Positions 52,203 to 64,000 of a DNA stretch of 64,000 nt are shown piece by piece; position 1 is the stretch's first letter; every line of letters begins with the position of its first letter. The position numbers and the translations under genes were made by a program. Below the pieces are notes generated by a model, which worked only from the letters and a program-made list of their open reading frames with translations, was not told the origin of the DNA and did not search any database. Origin of the DNA: Cycas panzhihuaensis (lineage: Eukaryota > Cycadophyta); the NCBI GenBank assembly GCA_023213395.1, contig CM041465.1, forward strand, positions 51,529,741 to 51,593,740, written 5' to 3'.

Positions 52203-52692
52203 TGTTAAAATATGTGATTTATCATATAAGTAATATTTAATGTATATGATATACATATATATAATCCCACCAATCACACACTTTAAGATATGTGAGATGC
52301 ATATATATCTATGTCAAGACACTATTGGATGATGTAATGACTTAAGAGTTATCATAGGCTACTCATGAGGTGAACATTATTATAAATATGTATACACATT
52401 ACTTGGGAACTTGAAAAATGTTGAAGACCTAGACATGTAATTATTATGATCATAAGAGGAGTTCAAACTCCACCTTTTCCTATGATATTTTCTATATTAA
52501 ATTTTCTATATACAAATCTTGTTGTCTCTCTTATGATGAATGCTTTGCATGTTTAATACTTTACTTCATCTATTTGTTGCTTTACTTGTGCACATATCTC
52601 ATGAGTTAATTTTGATATTATAATTACATCATATATTTCATTATCACTCTAAAGTCTAATATGATATCACAGTGCAATTATAAATTCTAATA
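52203..52692 (+). repeat. 5' LTR of element G
   Basis: Nearly the same length as the 3' copy. Its last 45 bp contain an internal primer-binding-like TGATATCACAG, repeated as the true primer-binding site just outside the LTR. Confidence 0.88.
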
Positions 52693-55600
52693 TGATATCA
52701 AAACCATGGTTAAAAGATCTTGTGCAACAAGAAGAAGCTTATCGAGCCAATGTGATGATATAGTATAAGCTTGTAATAAAGCTAGGACAAAGCTAGTGCA
52801 TGAGCCAAATACTAGGTGTATTTGATGGGCTAGGAGTTTGAATATGTCAATATTATACCAGTGATATATGATAGAATATAGGATAGATGAAACTAGATAA
52901 AACTGCATATAGGAGATGAAGCAGATATTGATAGTATGTTGATTTTATTGTGAACATTAATTTTTGCATGTTAGATCCATACATTCTAGAAGTATGTAAG
53001 TATTGAAAATAGTTCATCAAATATGATTTATCAGTTCATTAATAAAGGCTTTTATAAGTGTCTTATTCAGGATTCGTTGTCACTAATGAATTATTATAGA
53101 GACATTTATGAGCATCTCAGTTAGATATTCACTACCAGAATAAAGTGGGTAACCCATCGATGACACAGAAAATAGGCACTAGGCCCGTATAGTATGTTGA
53201 GTAGTAAATAAAGATAGAAGATAGGTGTAGATATGATGTTGACAGGTCTGAAACATGTGTCTTAACAACAAAATAAAATGTATATGGCAACTAAAATTTA
53301 TAAATCAGGGCATGACAATATCATGTGACACATATGTAAAATTCTCATAGTGGCATTTTTTGAAGAGCATGATATTAATAATATTTATGATGGCATATTA
53401 CAAGTTATTATACTTTAATGAATATGGATAAAATTATATATATTAAAGTTTGATGGTGGCATGAAAAATTAGTTATGGAAAGGGTTCATTATGATATGAA
53501 TTATGGTGGTATAAGCAATTATTTTTAAAATATTTATGAACAATTCAAACATGAGGGTTTAATATATTATTAAGACTTTGTCATAACAAAGTGATAAGAT
53601 AAGACCTGCTATAATAAATGGAGGTGAAGCCTAAGCAAAGGGTATAGACAACATATGGAATATATCATGACTCCAATAGATTAAAAATGGATGAATACCA
53701 CTTTGTAAATCCCTACTTGTTGCTCTAAGTGAATCTCAGTCATTACCGCTCGTAGTCTTTAGATCTATCTCGCCATCACTAGTTAAAACATGACAACGAA
53801 ATAAAGGAGATGTTAAATGTCCATGCCAAAACCCTTAAAGCAGGAATCGATAGAGAGCTATAAAATGGAGAAGACGTAACCATGATGAAATGGATCAAAG
53901 CTCTAAAAGCCCTGGTAAATCCATGGAGAATTGGAAAGATTATGAAGACGCAAATGCCATAGCCCTAATAACTACGTAAACCACCACAAAGAATTGATGA
54001 AAATCCTGTTATCAAATAGCCAAATGAAGTAATACAAATCAGCCAACACCCCTACATGAGAACTACTGTATACAATAACATAGGCACTTGCATGTAGAAA
54101 TAATAATGAAGATATCTAATGGAGGATTGATCATATGTAGATGTATATGGTTTGAAGAAATACTGTATGATGATGAACGTCAATGGACTGCCCAAAAGAT
54201 AAATTACTTAATGAATATAGGCCTTTAACATACCATTTAAACCATTACCTCATTAAATCTATCTGCTCGCCATGGAAGAAATAGCCTTCTATACACACAA
54301 CCTATCATAATGATTGATCAATGGTATAAAGAAGAATATGTAGGATAGAGAAGTATATTTGTAGATGAATTTATTTTTAATGAAAGATTTTTTTACAAAA
54401 TAAAAAAATTCACATATGAAATGAAAAATTTAATTATTTTTTATGTTTTTTTAATTCCATGGTTGAGACTCCTACACTCTAATTAGAGGTCACATGGACA
54501 ACCCATGTGACCAAGGGCTAAATTATGTAGGGGAAGACTCTAAAATAGAGTTAATCAAAATTGCATTAAATTTTTTTTTTTATAAAATTTATATATGAAA
54601 TTTAAATGATTTTTAAAATCTGTTTTCAAGTTTCTTAAGGATCATATAGATTTTCATGGTATATTAGAACCTTTTTTTATCATAACTTATCATTTATATA
54701 TTAAAATAAGGTGTGGTCAGTTGCATTAGAAAGATAACTTTGAGATAATCAAAATAAGTTGTCACATGACATACTTCAGATAGCAGAAGATGGAGAAAAT
54801 AATAGGTAAATTTGATAAAATACTTTAAGCATCATAAAAGTTATATTTTAGAACCAATTTTAGTACATTCTAATATTTTCAAAGGCTTTATATATAATGG
54901 TCATATTATTTTTGAAAGATGGTGGGAGAAAAATAAAGTTTTATTTAAAAGTGATCAATTTAAGGCTCATTATTGACATTTAAAAGCTCTTGCCAAGTTG
55001 AAAAATTCATGAAGTAGGAAACATTTAAAGAATTTATAATATAAAAAATTCTTGAAATGTTGGACATAAAAAATTCCCCTTAAAAAAACACATTTGGTTT
55101 AGTGGATGGCTAGCACTAAGCAAATGAATAGATCACCTGGTTGATTGGATAATTTTTTATTGAATGATGAATGAAATAATGAATTCTACCTATTAATAAG
55201 ACAAAGAAAGGTCTTAAGTGATTGATTAATTAGCATTCCAAGTATTAATTATAGATGAGATCTAACTAATATTTAACTATTAAAATGGTCTAACTAAAAG
55301 AAAGAAAGAAGCTACTTTTACTCAACACACTCAATTGTATTATTCTAACTCGTACGTAACAGGTGAAATTATGCTACTCTTGTATAAATAATTTGAAAGA
55401 ATGATGAACCATATATCTAAAATAATTATCTAGAGAATTAATAACTATAGAGGCTAGTTGCCAATGTATTTTAGTAGATGGTTATTATTTTATATGGACT
55501 CAAAAATCACTTTATTTATTTATTGATTTGATGAATAGTCAATAGAATGTTGATTGAAAGTAGCTATATAGGTGAAGATATAAAGATGTATAGGAAAACA

Positions 55601-55900
55601 CTTCATATATATTGATATTAATATTGGTGAAGATGTTGATTGTAATTATAGGTTGGTTATTTATAGATGGTCACTAGTGGTACATATATGACTATATACA
55701 GGTTAATGGTTATATAGGTACATAGGTTAATACTTACAGGAGATAAGCATTTAGATGATGTACACATATAGATTATCAGTGATATAATATACAACATACA
55801 TAATATAGGTTATAATATCCAGCATATAGGTTGAAGGCTAATAGATGAATATTTGAAGATTGAAGACCAAGATTCAAAGATGTTAAACATTAAGAGGGAA

Positions 55901-56385
55901 TGTTGAAATATGTGATTTATGATATATGTAATGTTTAATATATATGATGTACACATATGCAATCCCATTAATCACACATATCGAGATATGTGAGATGTAT
56001 ATATATCCATATAAAGATACTCTTGGATGATGTAAAAGCTTAAGAAATATCATACATTACTCACGAGGTGAATATTATTATAAATATCTATACACACTAC
56101 TTGAGAACTTGAGAAATGTTGAAAACTTAGAGATGTAATTATTATGATCATAAAAGGCATCCAAACTCCACCTTCTTCTGTGGTTTTTTCTACACTTAGT
56201 TTTCTACATATAAATCTTGCTGTCTCTCTTGCGGTGAATGCTTTACATGTTTGACACTTTATCTATTTGTTATTTTACTTGTGTACATATATCATGAGTT
56301 AACTCTATTATTATAATTACATCATATATTTTATTGTTACTCTATATTCTAATATGGTATTAGAGTGCAATTATAAATTTTAATA
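55901..56385 (+). repeat. 3' LTR of element G
   Basis: It starts TGTTGAAATATGTG after TAAGAGGGAA and ends TTTTAATA, followed by TTATT. The internal primer-binding-like word here reads TGGTATTAGAGTG at 56355, closer to the tRNA-Met consensus than the copy in the 5' LTR. Confidence 0.88.
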
Positions 56386-56390
56386 TTATT

Positions 56391-58962
56391 GACATCGACG
56401 TAATGGTCATAGCTTCTTTTAGTATTACAAAGGATTCATTCACTATCTCTCTTCACTTGAACAAGTCATTCTTTAGCAATTGTGTCAAGGGTGTTTCCAT
56501 CCTAGTGTATCCCTTAATAAACTTTCAGTAGTATCTTATCAATCCCAAGAATCTTCCAAGACCATTGATGTTTTTAGGTTAGTACTAGTTCTATATAGTG
56601 ATAATTTTTTTCAGGTCAACCTTTACTCTATGTTGAGAGAAAATATACCCTAAGTATTCTAGCTCATTCTTTCTAAAATTATATTTGAATTTTTTGACAT
56701 ATAGTTGGTTGTCTTATAATAATTTCAAGGCCTTATCCACATGTTAAAGATGCTCTTCAACTATCCAACTATATATGAGGATGTCATGAAAAAAGACCAA
56801 GAGAAATTTCCTTAAGTATGGATAGAAGATTTTATTTATAAGTGTGCAGAATGTGGCTAGTATATTAGTGAGGCTAAAGGGCATGACCAAGAACTCATAA
56901 TAACTTTCATATATTCAAAAGGCTATTTTGTATATGTTTTCTTTCTTGACCTTAATTTGGTGATAACCTGATTGAAGAACTAAAGATATAAATATAGTTA
57001 CACCATATAATTCATCAATCACTAATATAGAAAATTTATACTTCATTGTGAGTTTGTTCAACTCCTTATAATTAACATACATCTAGAATGAGCTATATTT
57101 TATCTAACCAATATGACTAGGATAAAGAAAGTACTTTTGCTCTCTTAGATGACCCCTATATTTGGTAATTCATATATTAACCTTTTAATTTTATTCTTTT
57201 ATTAGTACGGGTACTTGTATGGTTGTATGCTAGGTGGGTTACTCCCAACGATAGTCGTGATGGCATGGTCCTACTCTCATTGTGGTGGAAGTCCCTTGGG
57301 GTCTTCTTTAAAGATCTAAGGATGGTTGAGTAGAACTTCTTATAATTCTAGTAACAAGTGATTATTGTAAGTTAGATCTTCTTCAAGTGGGGTCTTTTGA
57401 TATGTGATTTCATAGAACCTTGTAATTAGCCTTGTTCCTCCCTTTCATATCAACTTCTCTATCCTATGTAAGATGATGACTTATGATGGGGGTAGGGTGA
57501 TTCCATTAAGTTGATACTTTTGACCTTCTGAGTTGAATCAAATGAATAACTCTTATAGGTTAAGTTGAATAGTGATAAGTGTTTTCCACTATTAAAATCT
57601 TAAAACTACATCAACTACTCTAATAAGAATTGCAAATATTAAAGTGGATAAATGTTACTCCCCTATGGTGAGAATGCTATTATGGCATTTCCTATCATAA
57701 GATAGTATTCTCCCATTAGTGACCATGAATTGGAAGTTCTTTACTAGATATAAGACATAATTGAGCTCTTTGGCTAGTTTCCTGTTAATGAATATATGAG
57801 TGCTTCCTGAGTCAATTAAGATAACTACTCATTTTTTCTTGGTATACTTAATGATTTTTAGAGTTTAAGGAGCTACAATTCTAGGTAAGGCATGGACTGA
57901 GATGATTGCTATATCTTTATCATCAACTATTAGTGATTTTAGAATATTTTTATGTGTTTGTTCTAAAATATTTTCTTCCTCTTGTGCCTTATCTTATGTG
58001 TCCTTAATGACAAATAATCATTTTTTAGAACATCGATGGTCTTTGTGCTATTTTTAGTTGTATCTAAAACATAAACCTTTTGACCTCTTCTCATCAATTT
58101 CTTAGGTGGTCATTCATTGAATAGTTGGTGAATGTGATACAACTAGGGAATATGATGCATGTAATGGTATTTTTCTATCTATATATAGTTACATAGACTA
58201 TTATGATACTTTATTTTTTACTTCAATGTGTAGAGCTAGTCTTATGGCTTGTGTGATCCATGTAGGATTCAAGAGATAGAGTTCATGTTCTATCTCATCT
58301 TGAAGACCACCAATGTATAGTCTCCGCATTTATTCCTCACTTAGGTTCTCAGCCCATATGGAGAGATGCTAGTATGTAGAGGTATACTCTAAAGCTATAC
58401 GTTTTTACTGAATCTTTGTGAGTTGACTGAAATAGTCATTATCCCAAATGCTATTATATTATGTTTTGAGGTCCTTGATAAAATAACCCCAATTATAATT
58501 GAGTTCACTAACATTCTTCTTCACCCATTGGTACCACTAGTATGGCTTGGATTCCATGTGTAGATTGGCTATTGATATTCTTTTATCTTTTAGGACTTAG
58601 TAAAGGGCAAAGTACTATTTTATTTGTGATACCCAAGTTCAAACATTAGTATCATTGGATTTTTTAAGCTCTACTTTTGAAAGGAAGGTTAGCCTCCCTC
58701 ATTTATTATCATAATAGTCATCATCCATGCTATCATTATTATATCCTTATTGATGTGTATAATTAAAATTGAGTTTCTCTTTAATTGGGTTATTCTTGTT
58801 GGTGAGAAACCTCTCTAATTAGGCAACCATATCAGATACTTGAAGGGTTATATTATTTACTATATATTAAACATCTTGAATCTTAATATTTGTTTCTCCT
58901 CTTAATAAGATAATTGCATCATTGAGTTTGATGCTCTAGTTAGGATTGATTTTAAGGGCCAT
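56391..58962 (-). pseudogene. Gypsy I, gag to RT
   Basis: The minus-strand polyprotein start is an ATG at 58962 (MALKINPN). Gag shows NLHMESKPYWYQWVKKN and LYIGGLQDEIEHELYLLNP around 58570-58280, the Retrotrans_gag region. Protease is readable as LIDSGSTHIFINRKLA at about 57825-57775. RT follows: NYKELNKLTMKYKFSILVID (about 57075), YHQIKVKKENIYKIAF (about 56965-56920), [15 protein letters not shown] (about 56890-56845) and [10 protein letters not shown] in place of YLDDILVYS (about 56795-56765). Then come ELEYLGYIFSQHRVKVD and INGLGRFLGLIRYY. The catalytic YxDD is lost. The gypsy order RT-RNase H-integrase is confirmed by the downstream part at 50430-52202. Confidence 0.92.
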
Positions 58963-58967
58963 TTTTT

Positions 58968-59249
58968 TGTTGGAATAATGCCCATTAGGGCTCATATTGG
59001 CCTAGGATTTAGTGGAGATTATGTTATTACCACTCGCTGCACCTAGCTGACTTGTCAAATGTTAGCGATAAATATTTTGACATTTCTTAATGTTAGTCGA
59101 TAGTAGGCATTAAGCTCTTCCTGCTCAATTTTTGCCTATAAATTCATGGGATTTGAAGACCTAGTGTTCATCAATACTACCACTATATCAGATTCAAGTT
59201 TTGGCTATTCGTGTATTCTATGCTCCCTTTGACTTCCTACATTTATTCA
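58968..59249 (+). repeat. 5' LTR of copia E
   Basis: It aligns with the copia C LTRs from end to end, with TATA box CCTATAAATTCATGGG near 59128. The first downstream hairpin has decayed compared with copia C. Confidence 0.93.
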
Positions 59250-61255
59250 CTTGGTATCAGAGCAATTATTAGACCATTGCCTTGTTATGGGAGTATTTAA
59301 ACAAAGAGCCAAGGATTGGAGAAGCCCATACTCAAAGACGAAGGATTTATAAGGAGTTGATTACTATTCAAGCTATTTGGTACATGTATACCTTTTAGTG
59401 ATTTATTATATTATTGAAATATTGAGTGGCTCTCATCTTTATTATAGTTTTTACTTGATTTCATAATAATAATGTAATTAAGCCATGGAGCTCTTGTAAC
59501 GTACAATTAAAAGTGTATTTTATGCATGTGAGTACACTACTTTGCATGCACCAAGATTTATTTAGAGAAGCCACTATATGAGGCACCACACCTCCTATGG
59601 GTGCACATTGAAGATTTGGAGAATCACAAGCTTGCTCAAGTAATTTTCAGCCATCCAAAGAAGAGAAGAGAGCATTTATATACCCCTCATCTAAGTTGCC
59701 AGGCTCCCACCCACATGCATTATGAAGAAAAGACGATTCATTGACTGAAGGAGAAGAAAATTGTATTACATATTCAGAGGTCATAAATTCTTTGGTCATT
59801 ATTCTAATAACACTTCATAGTACTTTCATTTGCATCCTCTTGAGTTTTATATGCTATCGTACAACCTCTATTTGCTATTATTCTTGCTCTAAATAAGAAA
59901 ATATTGATAGAAACTCAGTTCTAGCCAGTTGCTCCATTGCTAAATTAGTTTTATAACCACTTTACAGCCTTATCTATGCCCTCCTCTGTGTTTAATGATT
60001 ATTCTACTGTATTTACAATATTTTTTCACTAGATGAGGCATATTTGAGTGAATTTCTAAGTTATTTCTCAGTGTATGACTAGTCTAGGTCCGTATGATTG
60101 CCTGCAGTGCATTTTACTCAGGTTTCTATGCCTCAAAATCTATTGTGCCCCCTCTGCATCATCCCTATAATCGTATGATTGAAAAAATCCACCTACAATA
60201 TTTAAATTTCATTTGTGCATATTTATTTCATATTTTTCTAAAGTTAAACTTTAGTCAATCAAAAAAATTAAATCGTACATTTTGTTTTTCCATCACTTTT
60301 GCCACAAGTGTATCCTTTTTTATTGTACTACTTCATTTAAAGCATTGGAAACTATACCTAACCTCAAATTAGGCCTATGTAACACTTTTTCTAATTTATT
60401 TGGGGCTTGATACCCTTACGATTATTAGATCTTTGTCATATTAATTTTTTTTTCTATTAATTTTATCAATTTTTAGTTAAATTTCTTAATGTGGGCCCCA
60501 CATCAGAGTCATTAATAAACTAATAAAGTTAAGTACCTAATATTAGCCACAATAGGTTACATGCAATGAATAAAGTAACCAAGATCAATTTTCATAAAGG
60601 GGGCCAAGTGAATTTTTTAGGATAGTTATTAAAAAACAAGACCTACCTCTACTTTGGGCACCATAATTTTTAGTAGCAAAGTAAAAAATTGGTTCTGTCA
60701 ACACTAGATCATAGTCCTTTCTCACCCAATTAAAACAAGTCATTACACGACCACCTTCAGTTTCAGTTTTATTGACTTTTTAATAAGTGAAGTTGAGGCA
60801 ATGTATTTTTGAGCATTTAAAGTTATAAGATTAACTTTTTACAAAGTTTTTTTAATACATATCTTGGTGACTTGATAATAAAATTGAGTCCCGTCTAAAA
60901 TATTAGACTCTATTTTCTATTTTTATCAAGTTGTAAGGACAAAAAATAAATTTTAAAATAATTTTATGTACTATTTTTATTCTTCAACGTGGAACTAGTG
61001 AAGGGCTTCCTATATGATGACCCTTATATAAACTAGTGAAAAATCATATTGTAACCTCTCATTAATAAAAGTTATCACTCCTTGAGGTGGTTAGAATATT
61101 TATTAGGATATTTTCACTAGCCCTAGAGGTGAAGTGGTACATTTCTTATGGTTGTTAAGTGTCATTTCATTATTTTTTTATGCCATTTGATTTTATTTAC
61201 TTTCAAGTACTCTACATTTTTTTAAAGTCTTTTATTTAAAGAAATCTTCTTTACA
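59250..61255 (+). other. Leader of copia E
   Basis: About 2 kb without recognisable coding sequence. The part from about 60600 matches the copia C leader; the earlier part is more diverged. A plus-strand open frame at 60094-60372 has no motif that I recognise. Confidence 0.7.
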
Positions 61256-64000
61256 ATGGTAGTAAATATTAAAAATGTAATTATGCCCAAGTTTTATAGA
61301 AATAACTTTCTTAATTGGAGTAGGTTAATGAAGCCTATTTTTATTGCAAAAGATGTGTGGGATCTTATCAATGTAAGTTATAAAGAGATCGACAAAATAA
61401 CCATGGAAGATGAAAAGAAAAACTACAACGAGAATGGCAAGAAAGACAATGAAGCGCTTACACTTATCTTTTGTATATTGGAGGACCATAACTTTCTTAG
61501 AGTTGGTGAGTTTACAATGTTTAAGGAGGCTTGGGATACCCTTAAAATAACATATAAAGAAGCAACATCTTTAAAGTTGTAAACTCTAAGGAGCAAGTTT
61601 AAAAATATAAGATTACAACTAGAAGAAAAGTCAATGAATTCATCATCAAAGTTCAAGATTTAGTTAATCAAATAAGATCTTTAGGAGAAATAAAAAGTAA
61701 ACAAAAGATTGTTGAACAGATTTTAAGGTGTGTAAGAGAAATTAAAAAGTTTGAAATGGTGGCAACAAGTATTAAAGTTTCAAAAGACCTTATCACACCT
61801 AGGATTGATCAATTAAGTGCTATGCTCTTAGCTATTGAGGAGAAGAAAATGGGTAATAAATCACTTAAACATGCCTTTGCCACTAAGGCTAGAATTAGGT
61901 AAAACTTTCAAGGACAAAGTTCTAGGGGCAGGGGCCAATCCTCGAGGAAGAGGCTAACAAAGAAACCAATCTCAAAGGCAAGGACTGGGTTTTCAAAGTT
62001 ATCAAAGCTTTTGAGAACAAGGAAGTTTTCAAGGATAGGGCCCTAATTAAGGTTTTTAAGAACAAGATTAAAGGTATTTTGAAGGCCAAAGATAAGGCCA
62101 AAACTTTAGAAGAGGAAGAGAAACTTCTAAAGGTAGAAACCAAAGTCAAAGAGGAAGAATTTTAAGAGGAACCACTTAATATTCTTTTTGGCATAAAATG
62201 AGCCACTTAGAAGAAAATTATTTTGCCAAAAATGCAAGTATATAAAGAGAGATGACTAATATAGTAATAGAATAAATACATGATAATAGATTATTTCTCT
62301 TAAGTCTAGTAGCCAATGAAGAAGAGGATAGTTGGTATATTGATTTAGGATGTTTAACATACATAATACACAAAGAATAATAGTTCAAGGAGATAGATAA
62401 TTCTAAGAAAAGTAGAATTATATTTAAAGATAACACCACATATGTAGTAGTTAGAAAAGATAATGTTTCTATAAGAATTGATTAAGGAGAAACCCATAGT
62501 ATAAATGATATTCTACATGTTCCGGCTCTAAAAAAGAATCTATTTTTGGTTGGTTAGATGATGAAGAAAAAATATAAAGTAATATGATAATAGAGAATGT
62601 ATTATTAAGGATAAATTAAACAATAAGGTGATTATAGCAAAAGGCTAAATGACTAGTAATAAACTATTTAAACTAATCATACCTCCATCTAATTCCTATG
62701 CTTTAAAAGCTTTAACCAATGTTGATTGTGAAATATGGCACAAAAGACTTGGCCATGTAAATTATAATAGCTTGGTTTTAATGAAAATAATGGATATAAT
62801 GATTAGGCTCCTTGTTATAGAAACAAACAAAAAACTTCGTGAAAGTTGTATATTTAGAAAACAATAAAGGGAAAGTGTTCCAAATGAAAGTTATAGGGCC
62901 AATGACCCCCTTCAATTGATCTATATGGACCTATGTGATCCAATGGATGTGCCCTTACTATGAGGAACTAAGTACTTTGTGACTTGTTTTGATGACTTAA
63001 CTAGAATGACTTAGGTCTATTTTCTCAAATTTAAATAAGATGCTCTTCAATATTTTATTGACTTCAAAACTTTAGATGAAAAATAAAGTGGTTTTAGAAT
63101 TCTTATCCTAAGGTCAGATAATGGGGGGAAATTCATCTTAAATGAGTTCAAGGCATATTGTAACTATTGTGGGATAAGGAAACAACTCACTAATCATTAT
63201 ACTCCACAATAAAATGGAGTTGCAGAAAGAAAGAATAGAACTATTGTTAAAATGCAAAGAAGTATTTTGAAGGATAAGAACCTTGAACATAAATTTTGGG
63301 CTAACGTTATACATACATTAGTTTACATATTGAATAAATGTACCACCAAGGTAGTTAGGTGGGTCACACTTAAACAAGCTTATATAGGTTACAAGCCAAG
63401 CATAATACACTTAAGGATTTTTAGATGCTTAGCTTATGTACATGTTCCAGAATAAAAAAGAACCAAGTTAGATGATAAGAGCATCAAATATATTTTTATA
63501 GGATATAATGATACTTCTAGATACAAAAAACTCTATAACCTAAAAGGGAAAAAGATGATTATAAGTAGGGATGTCATCTTCAAAGAGGATGGAATTTACC
63601 AAGATGAAGTTGCTAAAAAAGACAAAGGAAGAAAGATCATGGTTGAATGGAACCAATTTCTAAGGGTAAAAATACACCTCATTTAAATAAAATAAGACCC
63701 TCAACATCAAATCAATGGGTCCCTAAATTGGTACGGAGGGCATATGACCCTTTAAATATTTTGGATAATAACTTTAAGAGAAGAACTGCTAGATCTCAAA
63801 GGGTAAATTTTACTTTAATAACTCAAGTAATAGAGTTAAATGAGCCTCATAACTTTGAAGAGGCTAATACATAAGATGAATGGAGAGAAGCTATGAAGGA
63901 TAAATATAATGTATTAGTAAAAAATGATACTTAGGAATTAGTATATTTACTACCACACAAGAATGTAATTCGAATGAAGTAGGCCTATAAGACCAAATAT
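61256..64000 (+). pseudogene. Copia E gag-pol remnant, to start of RT
   Basis: It starts at ATG 61256 (MVVNIKNVIMPKFYRNNFLN). Gag core: ALTLIFCILEDHNFLRVGEF, EAWDTLKITYKEA. A Gln/Arg-rich tail lies at 61900-62160, a protease remnant near 62335-62360, and the pre-integrase domain is ALTNVDCEIWHKRLGHVNYN (62706-62765, intact HxxxH-like block). The integrase core has LRSDNGGKFIL (about 63110) and NGVAERKNRTIV-type sequence (63217-63245). Its C-terminal part has KDKNLEHKFWANVIHT (63264) and DDKSIKYIFIGYND (63472). The RT start is at 63850-64000 (PHNFEEANT, then NDT, stop, ELVYLLPHKNVI). Stops and shifts throughout. Confidence 0.92.

Larger units (their letters stand above)
52203..56385 (+). mobile_element. 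Element G, non-coding LTR element (LARD-like) inside gypsy I
   Basis: LTRs at 52203-52692 (490 bp) and 55901-56385 (485 bp) start TGTTAAAATATGTGATTT and TGTTGAAATATGTGATTT and end TTATAAATTYTAATA. TSD is TTACT (52198-52202) and TTATT (56386-56390). A primer-binding-like TGATATCAAAACCATGG starts at 52693, and a purine tract TAAGAGGGAA ends at 55900. The 3.2-kb interior has no ORF above about 75 codons and no recognisable protein. Around 54460-54560 it contains a block similar to the B/D leader (for example GTGACCAAGGGCT). It splits gypsy I between RT and RNase H. Confidence 0.88.
58968..64000 (+). mobile_element. Copia E, 5' part, cut by window end
   Basis: Same family as copia C. The 5' LTR at 58968-59249 starts TGTTGGAATAATGCCC. 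The primer-binding site TGGTATCAGAGC, a perfect match to the usual initiator-tRNA sequence, starts at 59252. It has a 2-kb leader and then gag-pol from 61256 on. It is inserted 5 bp upstream of the gag ATG of gypsy I. RT, RNase H and the 3' LTR are mostly beyond the window. Confidence 0.93.

Overview
The window is a piece of a plant nuclear genome, AT-rich and made almost entirely of old, broken, nested LTR retrotransposons. The sparse genes, long introns and long-lived degenerate elements fit a large seed-plant genome; a gymnosperm is my best guess, but nothing here proves it. One host gene looks functional: a Ppx/GppA-type exopolyphosphatase on the minus strand (exons at 3119-1986 and 1736-1560). 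Its 3' part would lie beyond a copia element that fills 1-1358 and probably sits in an intron.

Layout, left to right. Copia A: 3' end at 1-1358. Ppx gene and upstream DNA: 1560-5787. Copia C: complete, 5788-12621, target-site duplication (TSD) ATATT. Copia B: complete, 14880-22298, TSD GGGTA/GGATA. Copia K: 22600-29724, interrupted by the non-autonomous element L (25608-28634), one of whose LTRs holds a 466-bp TA repeat. A four-copy satellite of about 0.78 kb: 30413-40780, split by copia D (30654-37890, TSD AAATC). A miniature 354-bp LTR element (TRIM/SMART type): 40793-41146. Gypsy J integrase remnant: about 42050-43050. From 43370 to 58962 lies a minus-strand gypsy element (I), broken by two insertions. 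The first is H (43477-50413), which carries host gene fragments and contains F (46746-49911), a gag-only element. The second is G (52203-56385), a non-coding LTR element. Copia E (58968 to the window end) abuts the gag start of gypsy I.

Most interesting is H. Its internal region holds fragments matching a SUVH-type SET domain, ribosomal protein uL16/RPL10, an F-box and a PPR protein. They lie end to end, all on one strand and in the orientation inferred for the element, with at least one microhomology-like junction. This is a candidate for retrotransposon-mediated capture and shuffling of host genes.

Other structures worth a look are a long leader shared by elements B, D and probably G despite unrelated LTRs, a pair of hairpins just downstream of the TATA box in the LTRs of A, B and C with changes that keep the stems paired, and the order of insertions. 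All element ends come from reading LTR pairs, primer-binding sites, polypurine tracts and TSDs by eye. No homology search was run.
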